Source of the DNA: Actinomycetota bacterium | GTDB taxonomy: Bacteria > Actinomycetota > Acidimicrobiia > Acidimicrobiales > Acidimicrobilacustridaceae | Assembly: GCA_016185305.1 (NCBI GenBank) | Contig: JACPNV010000028.1 | Location: 1 to 51,195, forward strand | Length of the DNA stretch: 51,195 nt | Reading direction: 5' to 3' | Part shown: piece after piece, positions 18,012 through 26,830 of the stretch | Position numbering within the stretch: position 1 is the stretch's first letter | How the letters are laid out: each line of letters opens with the position of its first letter | The notes under the pieces: generated by a model | Told to the model about the DNA's origin: nothing | What the model saw: the letters and a program-made list of their open reading frames with translations, nothing else | Database searches by the model: none | Translations under genes and position numbers: made by a program

Positions 18012-19577
18012 ATGGCGGTGACCACGAGCCGGTCGTCGAGGCCGATCAACACGGAGAACCAGGCGGCGGGAGAGGAACAGTACGGTTCGTTTGCGGCCCG
18101 GGTGAAGCGGCTGGTAGCGGCAGTCGATCGGTTCCAGCAAACGCATCGGGCCGTCAGCATGCTCGTCGCGGTCTTCAAGAAGTTCGCCGACGACCAGGCG
18201 GGCAACCTCGCCGCGCTGGTGGCCTACTATTCGTTCTTCTCAATCTTCCCCATGCTGCTGGTGTTCGTCGCGGTCATGGGATTCGCCCTGGAGGGCTCGC
18301 CCGAGACCAAGCAACGCCTGGTCGACTCGGCGCTGACGAACTTCCCCGTCGTGGGTGACCAGCTCCGATCGAGCATCGGCACGCCGACCGGGAGTGGGCT
18401 GGCCGTCGTGATCGGGATCGTTGCCGCGTTGTGGGCCGGCATGGGCGCCATCAGTGCGATGCAGAACACGATGAACTCGATCTGGGACGTCCCGTTGCGC
18501 GACCGCCCAGCGATGGTCGCTGAACGAGTCCGATCGATGCTCATGCTGGCCCTGCTCGCCGCGACCGTCGGCGTCACGACGTTGCTCGGCGGTACGGTGG
18601 CCGTGGCGGGCTCGTGGCCGTTCATCGGCCGGGCCGTCGTGCTCCTACCGGCGCTGCTGGTCAACTTCGTGCTGTTCGCCGTGTCGTTCAAAGTGCTCAC
18701 CACACGCGCTCTGTCCTGGTCGAGCCTGCTGCCGGGAGCGCTCGCGGCCAGTGTTGCGTTCACGATCCTGCAGACAGCTGGCACGGCCTACGTCACCTAT
18801 GTCATCAAGGGCGCCAACAACACCTATGGCACATTCGCTGTGGTGTTGGGATTGTTGTCGTGGCTCTATCTCCAGGCCCAACTGGTCGTCCTCTGCGCAG
18901 AGCTCAACGTCGTCCGCGCGCATCATCTCTATCCACGCAGCTTGCTCGGATCACCCCTCACCGACGGCGACGCTCGTGCGCTGCGCTCCTACGCCAACGT
19001 CGAACAACGCCACCCCGCCGAAACCATCGAGGTGCACCTCGACCCTTCGCACGTCGCGCAAGGGACCGGTGCCATCTCGCTCGAGGAGGACCACATGAGC
19101 CTCAACTCCACCACACCGCCTGACCATGGCTACCCGAATCGCGCGATCGACCGCCCGGTGGCCGCGCCGACCGCGCCCCTCCGCGGAGACCCGGACACCG
19201 TCGAGGAACCCGGCACCGGCGACCTGCTCGGCCAGGTCGGGTTCGATCTCGGTGAGCTCATCACCATGCACATCGACTTGGCGAAGACGGAGATCGAGGA
19301 CGAGATCGCGGACGCGGCCAAGACGGCTGGTGCGGTCGGAGCCGGTGCGTTCGCTGGGTCGATGGCCGTGCTGCTGCTGTCGTTCACGGTCGCAGCGGTG
19401 CTGATGGTGTGGCTCCCTACGTGGGCAGCGTTCCTGATCGTGACCGCCGTGTGGACCATGATCGCGTTGATGTCAATGCTGGCCGGACGGACGAAGGCCG
19501 CGTCGTTGGGCGCGGCGCCGACGACGGTCGAGACCCTGAAGGAGGACATCGAGTGGGCGCAACAACGGAAGGTCTGA
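18012..19577 (+). CDS. YihY/BrkB membrane protein fused in frame to a holin-superfamily-6-like protein
   Basis: Residues about 20-300 form a YihY/virulence-factor-BrkB domain with six membrane helices (NLAALVAYYSFFSIFPMLL, WAGMGAISAMQNTMNSIW, and YGTFAVVLGLLSWLYLQAQ). Then, without a stop, residues about 362-521 form a Phage_holin_3_6/DUF1469-type protein (LLGQVGFDLGELITMHIDLA, two helices). An internal ATG at 19095 is preceded by GAGGAGG and starts MSLNSTTPP, so the second half may also be made alone. These two genes are normally separate neighbours followed by DUF3618, as here. GTG 18003 is an alternative start. Confidence 0.85.
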   Translation: MAVTTSRSSRPINTENQAAGEEQYGSFAARVKRLVAAVDRFQQTHRAVSMLVAVFKKFADDQAGNLAALVAYYSFFSIFPMLLVFVAVMGFALEGSPETKQRLVDSALTNFPVVGDQLRSSIGTPTGSGLAVVIGIVAALWAGMGAISAMQNTMNSIWDVPLRDRPAMVAERVRSMLMLALLAATVGVTTLLGGTVAVAGSWPFIGRAVVLLPALLVNFVLFAVSFKVLTTRALSWSSLLPGALAASVAFTILQTAGTAYVTYVIKGANNTYGTFAVVLGLLSWLYLQAQLVVLCAELNVVRAHHLYPRSLLGSPLTDGDARALRSYANVEQRHPAETIEVHLDPSHVAQGTGAISLEEDHMSLNSTTPPDHGYPNRAIDRPVAAPTAPLRGDPDTVEEPGTGDLLGQVGFDLGELITMHIDLAKTEIEDEIADAAKTAGAVGAGAFAGSMAVLLLSFTVAAVLMVWLPTWAAFLIVTAVWTMIALMSMLAGRTKAASLGAAPTTVETLKEDIEWAQQRKV

Positions 19578-19921
19578 CAACCACGACACCGGCCCAAGAG
19601 GATCGCGATACGAAATCGCCCGACGAGATCCGGCATGGCATCGCAGCAAAACGCAAGCAACTCACCGACGACCTCACCGCGCTCGGCGAGCACGTCGCTC
19701 CCCGTCACATGGCCAAGCGGCGGCTCGAACGACTCGCGCGATTGATCGGTGGCGGAAGCGCGTCGGACCACACCGACGAACACCAACCCGACCACACGCG
19801 GGTCCCTGTTGTGGCCGCCGCCTGTTTCGCCATCGGCCTCGTTCTCGGGCTATGGGTCAGCCGGCGACGGCACCGACCGGCCCTCGTTCGCGCCACCAAG
19901 CTTGACGAGCCCCAGCGCTGA
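19553..19921 (+). CDS. DUF3618-family protein
   Basis: The GTG at 19553 is preceded by GAAGGAGG and overlaps the end of the fusion gene by 25 bp, giving 122 residues. It contains the short DUF3618 motif (SPDEIRHGIAAKRKQLTDDL) near residue 25, and one C-terminal membrane helix (VVAAACFAIGLVLGLWV) followed by a basic tail. Such proteins are encoded next to holin-like and YihY genes in Actinobacteria and probably form a membrane assembly. Longer in-frame starts lie inside the upstream gene. Confidence 0.78.
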   Translation: MGATTEGLTTTTPAQEDRDTKSPDEIRHGIAAKRKQLTDDLTALGEHVAPRHMAKRRLERLARLIGGGSASDHTDEHQPDHTRVPVVAAACFAIGLVLGLWVSRRRHRPALVRATKLDEPQR

Positions 19922-20091
19922 GGCCGAAACGCGACCCAGCGATCGTGCATCTATCTCACCGTCCATGTGGCGATTTGTGTTGCCGCATCACGGTTTTTAG
20001 GGCTCTCCACAACCGCCGCGCCGTCCTCCGTACGGCCCATCTGCGAGGAGCGAGAACCGTCGACCTGACGGCTCGCGCCTGGCCAGCGCCG

Positions 20092-20130
20092 GTGCGCTCT
20101 CCCGAGACTGTCGCCTTCGGGAGAGCGCAC
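20092..20130. terminator. 14-bp perfect hairpin between convergent genes
   Basis: GTGCGCTCTCCCGA and TCGGGAGAGCGCAC are perfect complements with an 11-nt loop. The hairpin lies between DUF3618 (plus strand) and csbD (minus strand) and could end transcription from both sides. There is no T-run, as is common in GC-rich Actinobacteria. Confidence 0.6.
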
Positions 20131-20157
20131 ACGCCGAGGGCCGGCTTCGTGGAAGGC

Positions 20158-20397
20158 CTACTTGGATCGCTCCGCGGCGCGCTGGCGCGCCTCGTCGGTC
20201 TTCTCCTCTGCTCGCGCCGCCTCGGCCTTGGCTTCGTGCTCGGCGACTTCGCGCTCGCGCTTCGCCTTGTCCTGCTGGGCGCGACCTTCGTTCTCGAGTT
20301 CCTCCTTACCGGAGATCTCACCGACGAACTCCTTGGCCTTGCCCTTGACGTCCTCGCCGATGCCCTTCAGGCCGGACTTCACACTTGATTCACCCAT
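20158..20397 (-). CDS. CsbD-like stress protein
   Basis: The 79-residue hydrophilic protein starts MGESSVKSGLKGIGEDVKGK, the CsbD core pattern, followed by KEFVGEISGKEELENEG and a long charged helix rich in Ala, Glu, Lys and Arg. In Bacillus CsbD belongs to the SigB general stress regulon. A CTACCC at 20435-20440 (GGGTAG on this strand) sits about 40 bp upstream and could be a stress -10 box, though no matching -35 is clear. GAAGGA precedes the ATG. Confidence 0.85.
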   Translation of the reverse strand: MGESSVKSGLKGIGEDVKGKAKEFVGEISGKEELENEGRAQQDKAKREREVAEHEAKAEAARAEEKTDEARQRAAERSK

Positions 20398-20434
20398 GAA
20401 ACGGGTCCTTCCTTCGTGACGGGATGAAGCTCTT

Positions 20435-20740
20435 CTACCCAGAGACGGCGCTCTCAGAATGCCGAGGTTTGCCAGCGCCGGCGCGTCGATGGGCGGGTTT
20501 TGGACGGGTTCGAAGGAGTGCCCGCACGCGCAGGTATAAGTGTTGCCGTGGAGGGTGCCAACGATGACGGGGGAGCCTGCGCACCGCGTGGTCCTTCATG
20601 GTGCGGATAGCTTCCTCGGCGCTGTCGTCGTCGCCGATGGTCACGACCAAAGAGCCGTCGAGTAGATCGCTGACCTTCGTGGGCTGCGGATCGCGACCCG
20701 CGGCGATGACCCCGACGGCGAGCTAGCGCCGCCGACGTTG
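20435..20740 (-). pseudogene. CBS-domain protein remnant
   Basis: The minus strand reads LAVGVIAAGRDPQPTKVSDLL, then VVTIGDDDSAEEAIRTMKDH and AVRRLP, which is the end of one CBS motif and the start of a second. The frame then shifts, and a short CACGHSF zinc-ribbon-like stretch appears in another frame. No start or complete CBS pair remains. It is a fragment of a regulatory CBS-domain protein. Confidence 0.6.
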
Positions 20741-20871
20741 CTGACGCCGCCTGCCAGATGGTTGACACCACGGGCGGCCGTGTGGCAGGCCGTCATCACC
20801 GACTGCTAGCGCAGAACGGGGGGAGGGAGTCATGTCTCCTGCCGTCGGCATGACGTTCTCCTTTGGTTGAG

Positions 20872-21843
20872 TCAGGTCGGGGTATCGAGGTCGGCGAGGG
20901 CCCGTCGGAGGGTGGTGGTCCAGAAGTCGAGGAAGCCGTGTTGGTCGGGGCCGATCTGGTGGAAATAGAGGTGGTCGTAGCCGGCATCGCGGAACCGGCG
21001 GACCGACTCGAGGATGGGTTCGACCTTCGGGCCGCAAGGCACGGAGCGGGTGGCGTCGCCTTCGGTGACGAGCTCGGCCGCCTGTTCGAAGTGGGTCCAG
21101 GTCGGCAGGTCCTGGGCGAGCTGGCCCGGGATACCGGTGTTCGGCCACATCTGGTGCACCGTCTTGCGGGCACTGGCTGCGTCGTCGGCCCAGCACACAT
21201 TGAGCTGCGCGTAGCGGGGCCCGGTGCCACCCGCGGCGGTAAAGGTGTTGATGGCGTCGGATTCGGGGCTGTGACCCCAGTAGCCGTCGCCCACCTCGGC
21301 GGCGAGCTCGATGGCGGCGTCGCCGAATCCGGACACGACGATGGGTGGCGCGGGTTCGGGCGGGTCGAACAGCTTCGCGTTGTCGACGTCGTAGAAATCG
21401 CCATGGTGGTCGACGGCGTCGCCGGACCACAGGGCGCGGATGATGTCGATGGCTTCTCGCAGCATCGCCCGGCGGACTTCGGGGCGGGGCCAGCGGTGCC
21501 CGAGGACGTGCTCGTTGAGCGCTTCCCCGGTCCCGACGCCGAGGAAGAACCGGCCGGGCATCAGCAACGAGGTGGTGGCGGCGGCCTGGGCGATGATGGC
21601 CGGGTGGATCCGGGTAGTGGGACAGGTCACACCGACCCCGACGTCGATGCGGTCGGTGGACGCGGCTATCGCGCCGAGCACGCTCCACACGAAAGGGCTA
21701 TGGCCCTGAGCGCTGATCCAGGGGTGGAAGTGGTCGGAGATCGAGACGAAGTCGAACCCGGCTGCGTCGGCGCGTTTGGCGTTGTCGACAAGGTCGCCTG
21801 GCGGGTGTTCTTCGCTCGACAGCGTGTAGCCGAAAGCGGTCAT
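20872..21843 (-). CDS. F420-dependent LLM-class oxidoreductase, G6PDH-like family
   Basis: This 323-residue TIM-barrel protein starts MTAFGYTLSSEEHPPGDLVD and shows GFDFVSISDHFHPW, VGVGVTCPTTRIHPAIIAQA, FFLGVGTGEALNEHVLG and a C-terminal YDHLYFHQIGPDQHGF. These are hallmarks of the F420-dependent glucose-6-phosphate dehydrogenase-like subgroup of luciferase-like enzymes. Substrate is not certain. It implies that the host makes coenzyme F420. Its start overlaps by 4 bp the stop of the small acidic gene upstream, so the two form an operon. Confidence 0.9.
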   Translation of the reverse strand: MTAFGYTLSSEEHPPGDLVDNAKRADAAGFDFVSISDHFHPWISAQGHSPFVWSVLGAIAASTDRIDVGVGVTCPTTRIHPAIIAQAAATTSLLMPGRFFLGVGTGEALNEHVLGHRWPRPEVRRAMLREAIDIIRALWSGDAVDHHGDFYDVDNAKLFDPPEPAPPIVVSGFGDAAIELAAEVGDGYWGHSPESDAINTFTAAGGTGPRYAQLNVCWADDAASARKTVHQMWPNTGIPGQLAQDLPTWTHFEQAAELVTEGDATRSVPCGPKVEPILESVRRFRDAGYDHLYFHQIGPDQHGFLDFWTTTLRRALADLDTPT

Positions 21844-22112
21844 GTTTGGCTCGCTTTGGTGATGTGCATGGCCGCCACCTCCGGCGCAGGGTCCTCGGTG
21901 TGGAATGGGTCATCGACGCGTTCCGCTTCGGCTTCGATGCCGTCGATCTCGTTGCCGGTCTCGTTCTCGTCGATGGCGGAGCGCCCGACCTCTGCGGTGG
22001 TCGGGTCGGCGTCGGCAGTCTGATCGATCACGTCGACCACCGGCGCGGCCTCGGCCGGGAACGGGCCCTTGTCGTCATCGAGATCTTCGGATCGGTCTTG
22101 TTCGTCGGCCAC
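21840..22112 (-). CDS. Small acidic, probably disordered protein
   Basis: The GTG at 22112 is preceded by CCGGAGG and gives 90 residues, very rich in Asp, Glu and Ala (SEDLDDDKGPFPAEAAP, NETGNEIDGIEAEAERVDD) with no hydrophobic core or cysteines. It overlaps the F420 oxidoreductase by 4 bp, so it is co-translated with it. No family is recognised; it might be a disordered accessory protein. Confidence 0.6.
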   Translation of the reverse strand: MADEQDRSEDLDDDKGPFPAEAAPVVDVIDQTADADPTTAEVGRSAIDENETGNEIDGIEAEAERVDDPFHTEDPAPEVAAMHITKASQT

Positions 22113-22263
22113 GCTCGCCTCCGGCTTCCAGATCGTCTTCAGCACCTTTACCCCGGGGTCGTGGACTCCATGCCGACGCGGTCAGCAGGGTGAGGTCGGC
22201 GCGGCGGGCTTTGCCGTCTAGCGAGCGGCGGTAGCTCGGAGGTGGGCGAAATCGAGCGCTTGT

Positions 22264-23240
22264 TCACAGCTTCGGAAGGTGTTGATCGAGACCGATGAGT
22301 GGCCGCGGGTCACCGGCGGCATCGAGGCGGTCGAAGATCGTGCGGATGGTCCATCGGTCGGGACGCAGGTCAGGATCGTTGAGCTCGGTCCACTCGATCG
22401 GCACCGAGACGGGGGCGCCGGGGGCGGGGCGGGCGCCGACGGGCACGACGAGGGTCTTGTTGATGGCGTTTTGTGCGTAGTCGAGACGGGCCAGGCCCTC
22501 TCGTCGGTCTTTTCGCCACTCCCAGCTGACGAGCCCGGGGACGGTCTCGCCGATAGGCGCGAGAGGTGTTCGATCCAGGTCCGGGTGTCGTCGAAGGTGT
22601 AACCGAGACCGACGGGAATCCAGATCCGGATGCCCCGCCACCCGCTCACTTTGGGCATGCCGCGGATGGCGAGGTGATCGATGGCGGTGCGGTGCAGGCC
22701 GGCGAGCAGGATGAGGTCGTCCCAGGTGGTGAGCCGCATCTCCCGTCCCTGCAACCGCCAGGTCCCTTCGCGTTTCAGACCGGTCAGCGCTTCGAACTCG
22801 TCTCCGGTTGGCGCGCGCCAGGCCCCCGGCCCGAGCGGTCTGGTCGCAGCATGAGCCGGCGCGTCGCTGTCCCAGGTGAAGTCGAGGTCAGCCTTGACGT
22901 CGACGTTGGTGCGTCCGGTCTTGACCGAACGGGCGTGGTCCTCGGGTCCCAGCCTGCGATGGCGTCGTCGTCGTTTTTGTGCAGGAGCAACCACTGCTCC
23001 TTGCCGGCCGGCTTGCCGTCGCGGCGGATGAGCACGAACCGGCCGGCCAACTTCTCGCCGTTCAGGTCGACATGGACGACGAGCACTCCGTTCGCCTCGA
23101 GGCGCAGGTCATAGCGCAGCCGGCGGGCTCGATGGCGCTGGACGAAGAAGCGCTGCCTGCGGCCATCGGCGCGGTCGAACCGGTTGGTTCCAGGGTGCGA
23201 TCGAAGTGCCGCTTCGCTCGATACGGCGCCAGGCGTTCAC
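22264..23240 (-). pseudogene. ligD: LigD-like (phosphoesterase plus polymerase) pseudogene
   Basis: Reading the minus strand from about 23240, pieces of LigD occur in order: LAPYRAKRHFDRT; FFVQRHRARRLRYDLRLEANG; then, with the central phosphoesterase segment missing, VVHVDLNGEKLAGRFVLI and GKEQWLLLHKNDDDAIAGWDP; after a frameshift EDHARSVKTGRTN; then GREMRLT joined directly to TWDDLILLAGLHRTAIDHL; MPKVSGWRGIRIWIPVGLG; and after another frameshift VSWEWRKDRREGLARLDYAQ to the C-terminal WTIRTIFDRLDAAGDP. The catalytic front half of the polymerase domain is gone. No ligase domain is seen. Confidence 0.75.
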
Positions 23241-23352
23241 TTGGGGCCGGGTCGCGGCGACGGCTTGGGGTTGCGGTGGCCACGTCGTTGGTCCTACCCG
23301 ACAATCACCCTGGCTTGTGATGCGTTCGCGCTGAATTGTGACCTCGGTTCGT

Positions 23353-24894
23353 TCACGGCCTGTCGGGCTGCGGTGACTTCGGTCGGTTGCCGGCGGGGGC
23401 AAGGTCCTCTACGGCGGGGCCTTCGAGGACGTGACCGTCGACGTCGAACCGGGAGCCGTGGCAGGGGCAATCGAACGATCGCTCGGCGGTGTTGAACATC
23501 AGGCGGCAGCCGAGGTGGCTGCAGTTGGCCGCCACGGCGTGGAGCGCTCCGTCGTCATCGCGGTAGGCGGCGACGGTCTGCCCGTCGAGGCGGCAGATCC
23601 CTCCGCCGCCGGCAGGGAGATCTGCAGCGGGCGGTGGGTGGATCGTGCGGATTCGATCGCCGACGAGCCGCTTGCCGACTTCAACGTTCTCGGCCACCAA
23701 CGATGCGATCGACGCGCCCGGCGCGAGGCGGGTGGCATCGAACGTCTCGGCCCACGGGTGGGCGCGCCCCGAGAGCAGATCGTGGAGCAGCATGGCCGCC
23801 GCGGTCCCATTCGTCATGCCCCACTTGCGGAACCCGGTCGCTACGTACACCCGATCGTGATGGGCCGTAAGCCGTCCGACGTATGGGACACCGTCGACGC
23901 TCAGGTAGTCCTGCGCAGACCAGCGGTGACCGATCTCGGCGTCGCCAAGATTGGTGTGGGTCCATTCCTCGAGCGCGCGGTAGCGGTCGCGGGTGTCGTC
24001 GTCGTGGCCGACCTTGTGCCCTTCACCCCCGACGATGGTCCACCCGTCGGGTGTCGAGCGCAGGCTCCGAGTCCTTTCTCCCGCGTTGATGTACATGCCC
24101 GCCAGCCGTGGCCCCGCGATGCGGGCCGCGATCGCGTAGGACCGGTACGGGTGGGCGCGGGCGAAGAAGCCGCCCGAATCGGGAAACGGGAGGTGCGTTG
24201 CGAGCACGACGCGCTCGGCGTGCAGGTCACCGTGGGCGGTGCTCAGCACGCACCCCTCTCGGCGTTCGTCGACCCCGAGCACGCGGATATGGGAGAGCAC
24301 CCGTCCACCAGCGCGGCCGATCGCGTCGGCGAGACCGAGGCAGTAGCGGCGCGGGTGGAACTGGGCTTGGTCGTCGAGCCACACCGCCGCCGTGGTCGGG
24401 AACGCCAACTCTGGCGCCGACCCGAGCCGCGTTGACAGCCCGGCCTCCTGAGCCGCGTCGTGCTCGCGTGTCACCACCTCCGTACCGCGCGCGTCCGTGG
24501 CGTACGTGCATGCCGCGGCGCGTTCGAAGCCGCAGTCGATGGCGTCGTCGACCACGAACCGCGCCACCTGATCGACCGCCGCCAGGTTGGCCGTGGCGTA
24601 CACAGCGGTGCGCTCTGAACCGACCCGATCGCGGAGCTCCGAGAGGGAGGAGCCCTGGAGCGCGCTGATCTTGGCGGTCGTGTTCCCCGTGGCGCCCGCA
24701 GCCAACGACCCCGCGTCGAGCACCACCACGGACGCGCCAGACGCCGCCACGAGCCGAGCAAGTGACAACCCGCAGATTCCCGCCCCGACGATCGCGACAT
24801 CGACCGGCTCGCCGAGAGCGACCGACGCGGGTACTTGATCGTCGGGCGTCGTGACGATCCAGAGCGATCTGTTCGTCTCGTGAACGCTGCCCAT
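23353..24894 (-). CDS. FAD-dependent oxidoreductase with C-terminal Rieske domain
   Basis: The ATG at 24894 (MGSVHETNRSLW) gives 513 residues. The N-terminal part is a DAO-type FAD domain with the dinucleotide motif VAIVGAGICGLSLARL (about residues 33-48), GNTTAKISALQGSSL and a late YVATGFRKWGMTNGTAAA. The last 100 residues are a Rieske [2Fe-2S] domain with NCSHLGC and CPCHGSRF supplying the Cys/His ligands. Such fusions are widespread in Actinobacteria and Bacillus, but substrate is unknown. Only 2 bp separate its start from the small gene upstream. Confidence 0.9.
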   Translation of the reverse strand: MGSVHETNRSLWIVTTPDDQVPASVALGEPVDVAIVGAGICGLSLARLVAASGASVVVLDAGSLAAGATGNTTAKISALQGSSLSELRDRVGSERTAVYATANLAAVDQVARFVVDDAIDCGFERAAACTYATDARGTEVVTREHDAAQEAGLSTRLGSAPELAFPTTAAVWLDDQAQFHPRRYCLGLADAIGRAGGRVLSHIRVLGVDERREGCVLSTAHGDLHAERVVLATHLPFPDSGGFFARAHPYRSYAIAARIAGPRLAGMYINAGERTRSLRSTPDGWTIVGGEGHKVGHDDDTRDRYRALEEWTHTNLGDAEIGHRWSAQDYLSVDGVPYVGRLTAHHDRVYVATGFRKWGMTNGTAAAMLLHDLLSGRAHPWAETFDATRLAPGASIASLVAENVEVGKRLVGDRIRTIHPPPAADLPAGGGGICRLDGQTVAAYRDDDGALHAVAANCSHLGCRLMFNTAERSFDCPCHGSRFDVDGHVLEGPAVEDLAPAGNRPKSPQPDRP

Positions 24895-24896
24895 GC

Positions 24897-25061
24897 TCAA
24901 CCAGCCCGCTGCGATCGGTGCCGCCCGTGGGGGAGCGCGCCGGCGTCGAGGCCGAGCGCCGTGAACTCGTCGGCGGCCTCCCACGCCAACACAAACGCAT
25001 CGAGCCTGGTTGCCAGCGCTTGCCCGAATCGTAGTTGCGTGATCCTTGTCTCGTCGCTCAC
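24897..25061 (-). CDS. Possible 54-residue leader gene
   Basis: A GTG at 25061 follows GGAAAGGGA and encodes VSDETRITQLRFGQALATRL, then a helical DAFVLAWEAADEFTALGLDAG and a basic tail, ending 2 bp before the FAD-Rieske gene. Composition looks coding, and the position suggests translational coupling. No homologue is recognised, so it could also be chance. Confidence 0.4.
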   Translation of the reverse strand: MSDETRITQLRFGQALATRLDAFVLAWEAADEFTALGLDAGALPHGRHRSQRAG

Positions 25062-25138
25062 CGCGAGTCCCTTTCCCAATCCGGCACCGAATAGTCGCCC
25101 CTTCTCGCCACGATGTCGCTCTAGATGCATGGATCGGG

Positions 25139-25354
25139 TTAGATCGCAGTGCCGTGGTCGCGCATGAGTCGATCGAATCGCTCCCAGGTCAAGCGGCGCA
25201 CCTTCTTGCCGCGCCGGGGTCGCCAGTCGATGGACCCTCGGCTGATCTCCAAGGTGCCAATCAGCTCGCCGTCACCGTGGACCTTGATGATCGCGTCCGC
25301 GTTGCGAACGATCGTGGTCGCCGGCAACTCCAGCTCGATGTCGTGAAGCGCCAT
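25139..25354 (-). CDS. Conserved small hypothetical protein (71 aa)
   Basis: The ATG at 25354 follows a G-rich site. The protein starts MALHDIELELPATTIVRNAD and contains AIIKVHGDGELIGTLEISRG, DWRPRRGKKVRRLTW and WERFDRLMRDHG. The pattern of a short beta sheet followed by SxGxIDWRP and a WERFD helix is familiar from small actinobacterial proteins of unknown function. No metal or catalytic motif is evident. Confidence 0.7.
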   Translation of the reverse strand: MALHDIELELPATTIVRNADAIIKVHGDGELIGTLEISRGSIDWRPRRGKKVRRLTWERFDRLMRDHGTAI

Positions 25355-25485
25355 GGTTCCCCCCCCCGGGTCGTCGCACCATCTTGGCCTCTTCGACCGG
25401 CCTGCGTGCCGAAGGTCATGCAGATCACGGCGGCACGAACCGGGCAGGAGGAAGTCGATCCGACAAGAAATGTTGGGAGCGGCTC

Positions 25486-26262
25486 ATGGAAGAGTTCAGC
25501 CGCTTCGTGGCAGAACGATGCGTCACCGGCGCCACGTCGAACCCTCCGATCTTCGCGAAGGCCATCACCTCGTCGGACCGCTACGACGAACAGATCCGTC
25601 GTCTCGCAGCAGGCGAGCATGATCGTTTCGAGGTGTTCCTCGCGCTCGCCCTCGAAGACGTTCGACGCGCCCCTGATGTCCTGGGGGAGGTGTTCGACCA
25701 GAGCGCCGGGGCTGACGGCTTCGTCTCCTTCGAGCGCACGCCGGACTTCGGCCGACGACACCGAGGCTACCGTGCATCAAGCCCGCGATCTGTGGGCTCG
25801 CCTCGACCGGCCCAAACGTGATGCTCAAGGTTCCTGCGACGGCCGCGGGATCCCGGCCGTCGAGCAGCTCACGGCCGACGGCATCAACGTCAACATCACG
25901 TTGCTGTTCTCCCTCGATCGGTACCGGCAGGTGATCGATGCTTACTTGGCGGGCCTCCAGGCCAGAGTCAACGGCGGCGACACCATAGGGACCTTGTCGC
26001 GCCGGGCGTCGTCAACACCATGCCCACGACAACGCTCGGCGCCTTCGCCGACCACGGCGCTACGCGGTTGGCAATCGACGACGTCGCCGTCGCGGACGCT
26101 CGGACCGTGCTCGACCAGCTCTCCGCGCACGAGATCGACCTCGACGCGGTGACCGCTCAACTCGAACGGGAGGGTGTCGAGAGCTTCACCGACTCCCACG
26201 ACCAGATGCTCGCGTGCATCGACGAGCGTGTCGGCGCGCTCTCCCGGGCCCGGGCGTCGTGA
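25486..26262 (+). pseudogene. tal: Transaldolase pseudogene
   Basis: Pieces of transaldolase are read in order: MEEFSRFVAERCVTGATSNP with IFAKAITSSDRYDEQI; LALALEDVRRAPDVL; then ADDTEATVHQARDLWARLD. The Schiff-base lysine block NVMLKVPATAAG is readable in a third frame. Then AVEQLTADGINVNITLLFSL and DAYLAGLQARVNGGDT run directly into LVAPGVVNTMPTTTLGAFA and the C-terminus ending at 26262. At least two single-base shifts and a deletion of about 130 codons in the middle make it non-functional. It was probably part of a sugar-phosphate cluster with pfkB. Confidence 0.8.
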
Positions 26263-26283
26263 ACATCGACGAGGAGGAACGAC

Positions 26284-26830
26284 ATGGCTGACGGTTTGAT
26301 CATCGTCTGCGAGTCTGCCGGAGCCAAGCACGAATCGGAAACGACCGAGGTACATCCCGCCTCGTACTACACGGACAACGACATCGGTCTTGTGCTCCGC
26401 AAGCGGGCGACCGAGCTCGACCTGAACAGTCAAACCGTGAGCCTCGACGATGGCACAAGATTCGAGTTCGACAAGGTCGTGCTTGCCACCGGCTCGACGC
26501 CCCGTTCGCTGCCCGTGCCCGGTTTAGATCTTCCTGGGTGCGCACCTGTTGCGGACGGTCGACATTCGCTCGCGCTGCGAGAGGAACTCGTGGCCGGTAC
26601 CCGCATGGTGGCCATCGGGGCGAGCTGGACCGGGACTGAGGTCTTCGCCGTGGCTCGCCAGAGAGGCGCCGAGGTCGTTCTGGTCGATCCGCTGTCTCTG
26701 CCGCTCGAACGATCGCGTCTACGCCGACGCCCATCCGGAGTTGACAGCCTTGGCTTCGATGCAACGACGGGGTCGAGGTCTCCGCCGATGTCGTGGTGCT
26801 CGGCGTCCCGGCCGTTGGTCAGCCCTCGAG
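26284..26830 (+). pseudogene. FAD/NAD(P)-dependent ferredoxin-reductase-like pseudogene
   Basis: MADGLIIV and a short AGAK stretch are followed at once by VHPASYYTDNDIGLVLRKRA, so most of the N-terminal FAD-binding domain is deleted. The middle is well preserved (FEFDKVVLATGSTPRSLPVPG, then VAIGASWTGTEVFAVARQRG of the NAD domain). The frame then shifts; DGVEVSADVVVLGVPAVGQ is readable in another frame before the gene runs into the oppositely oriented mazG end. The rest of the C-terminus is missing. Confidence 0.75.
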
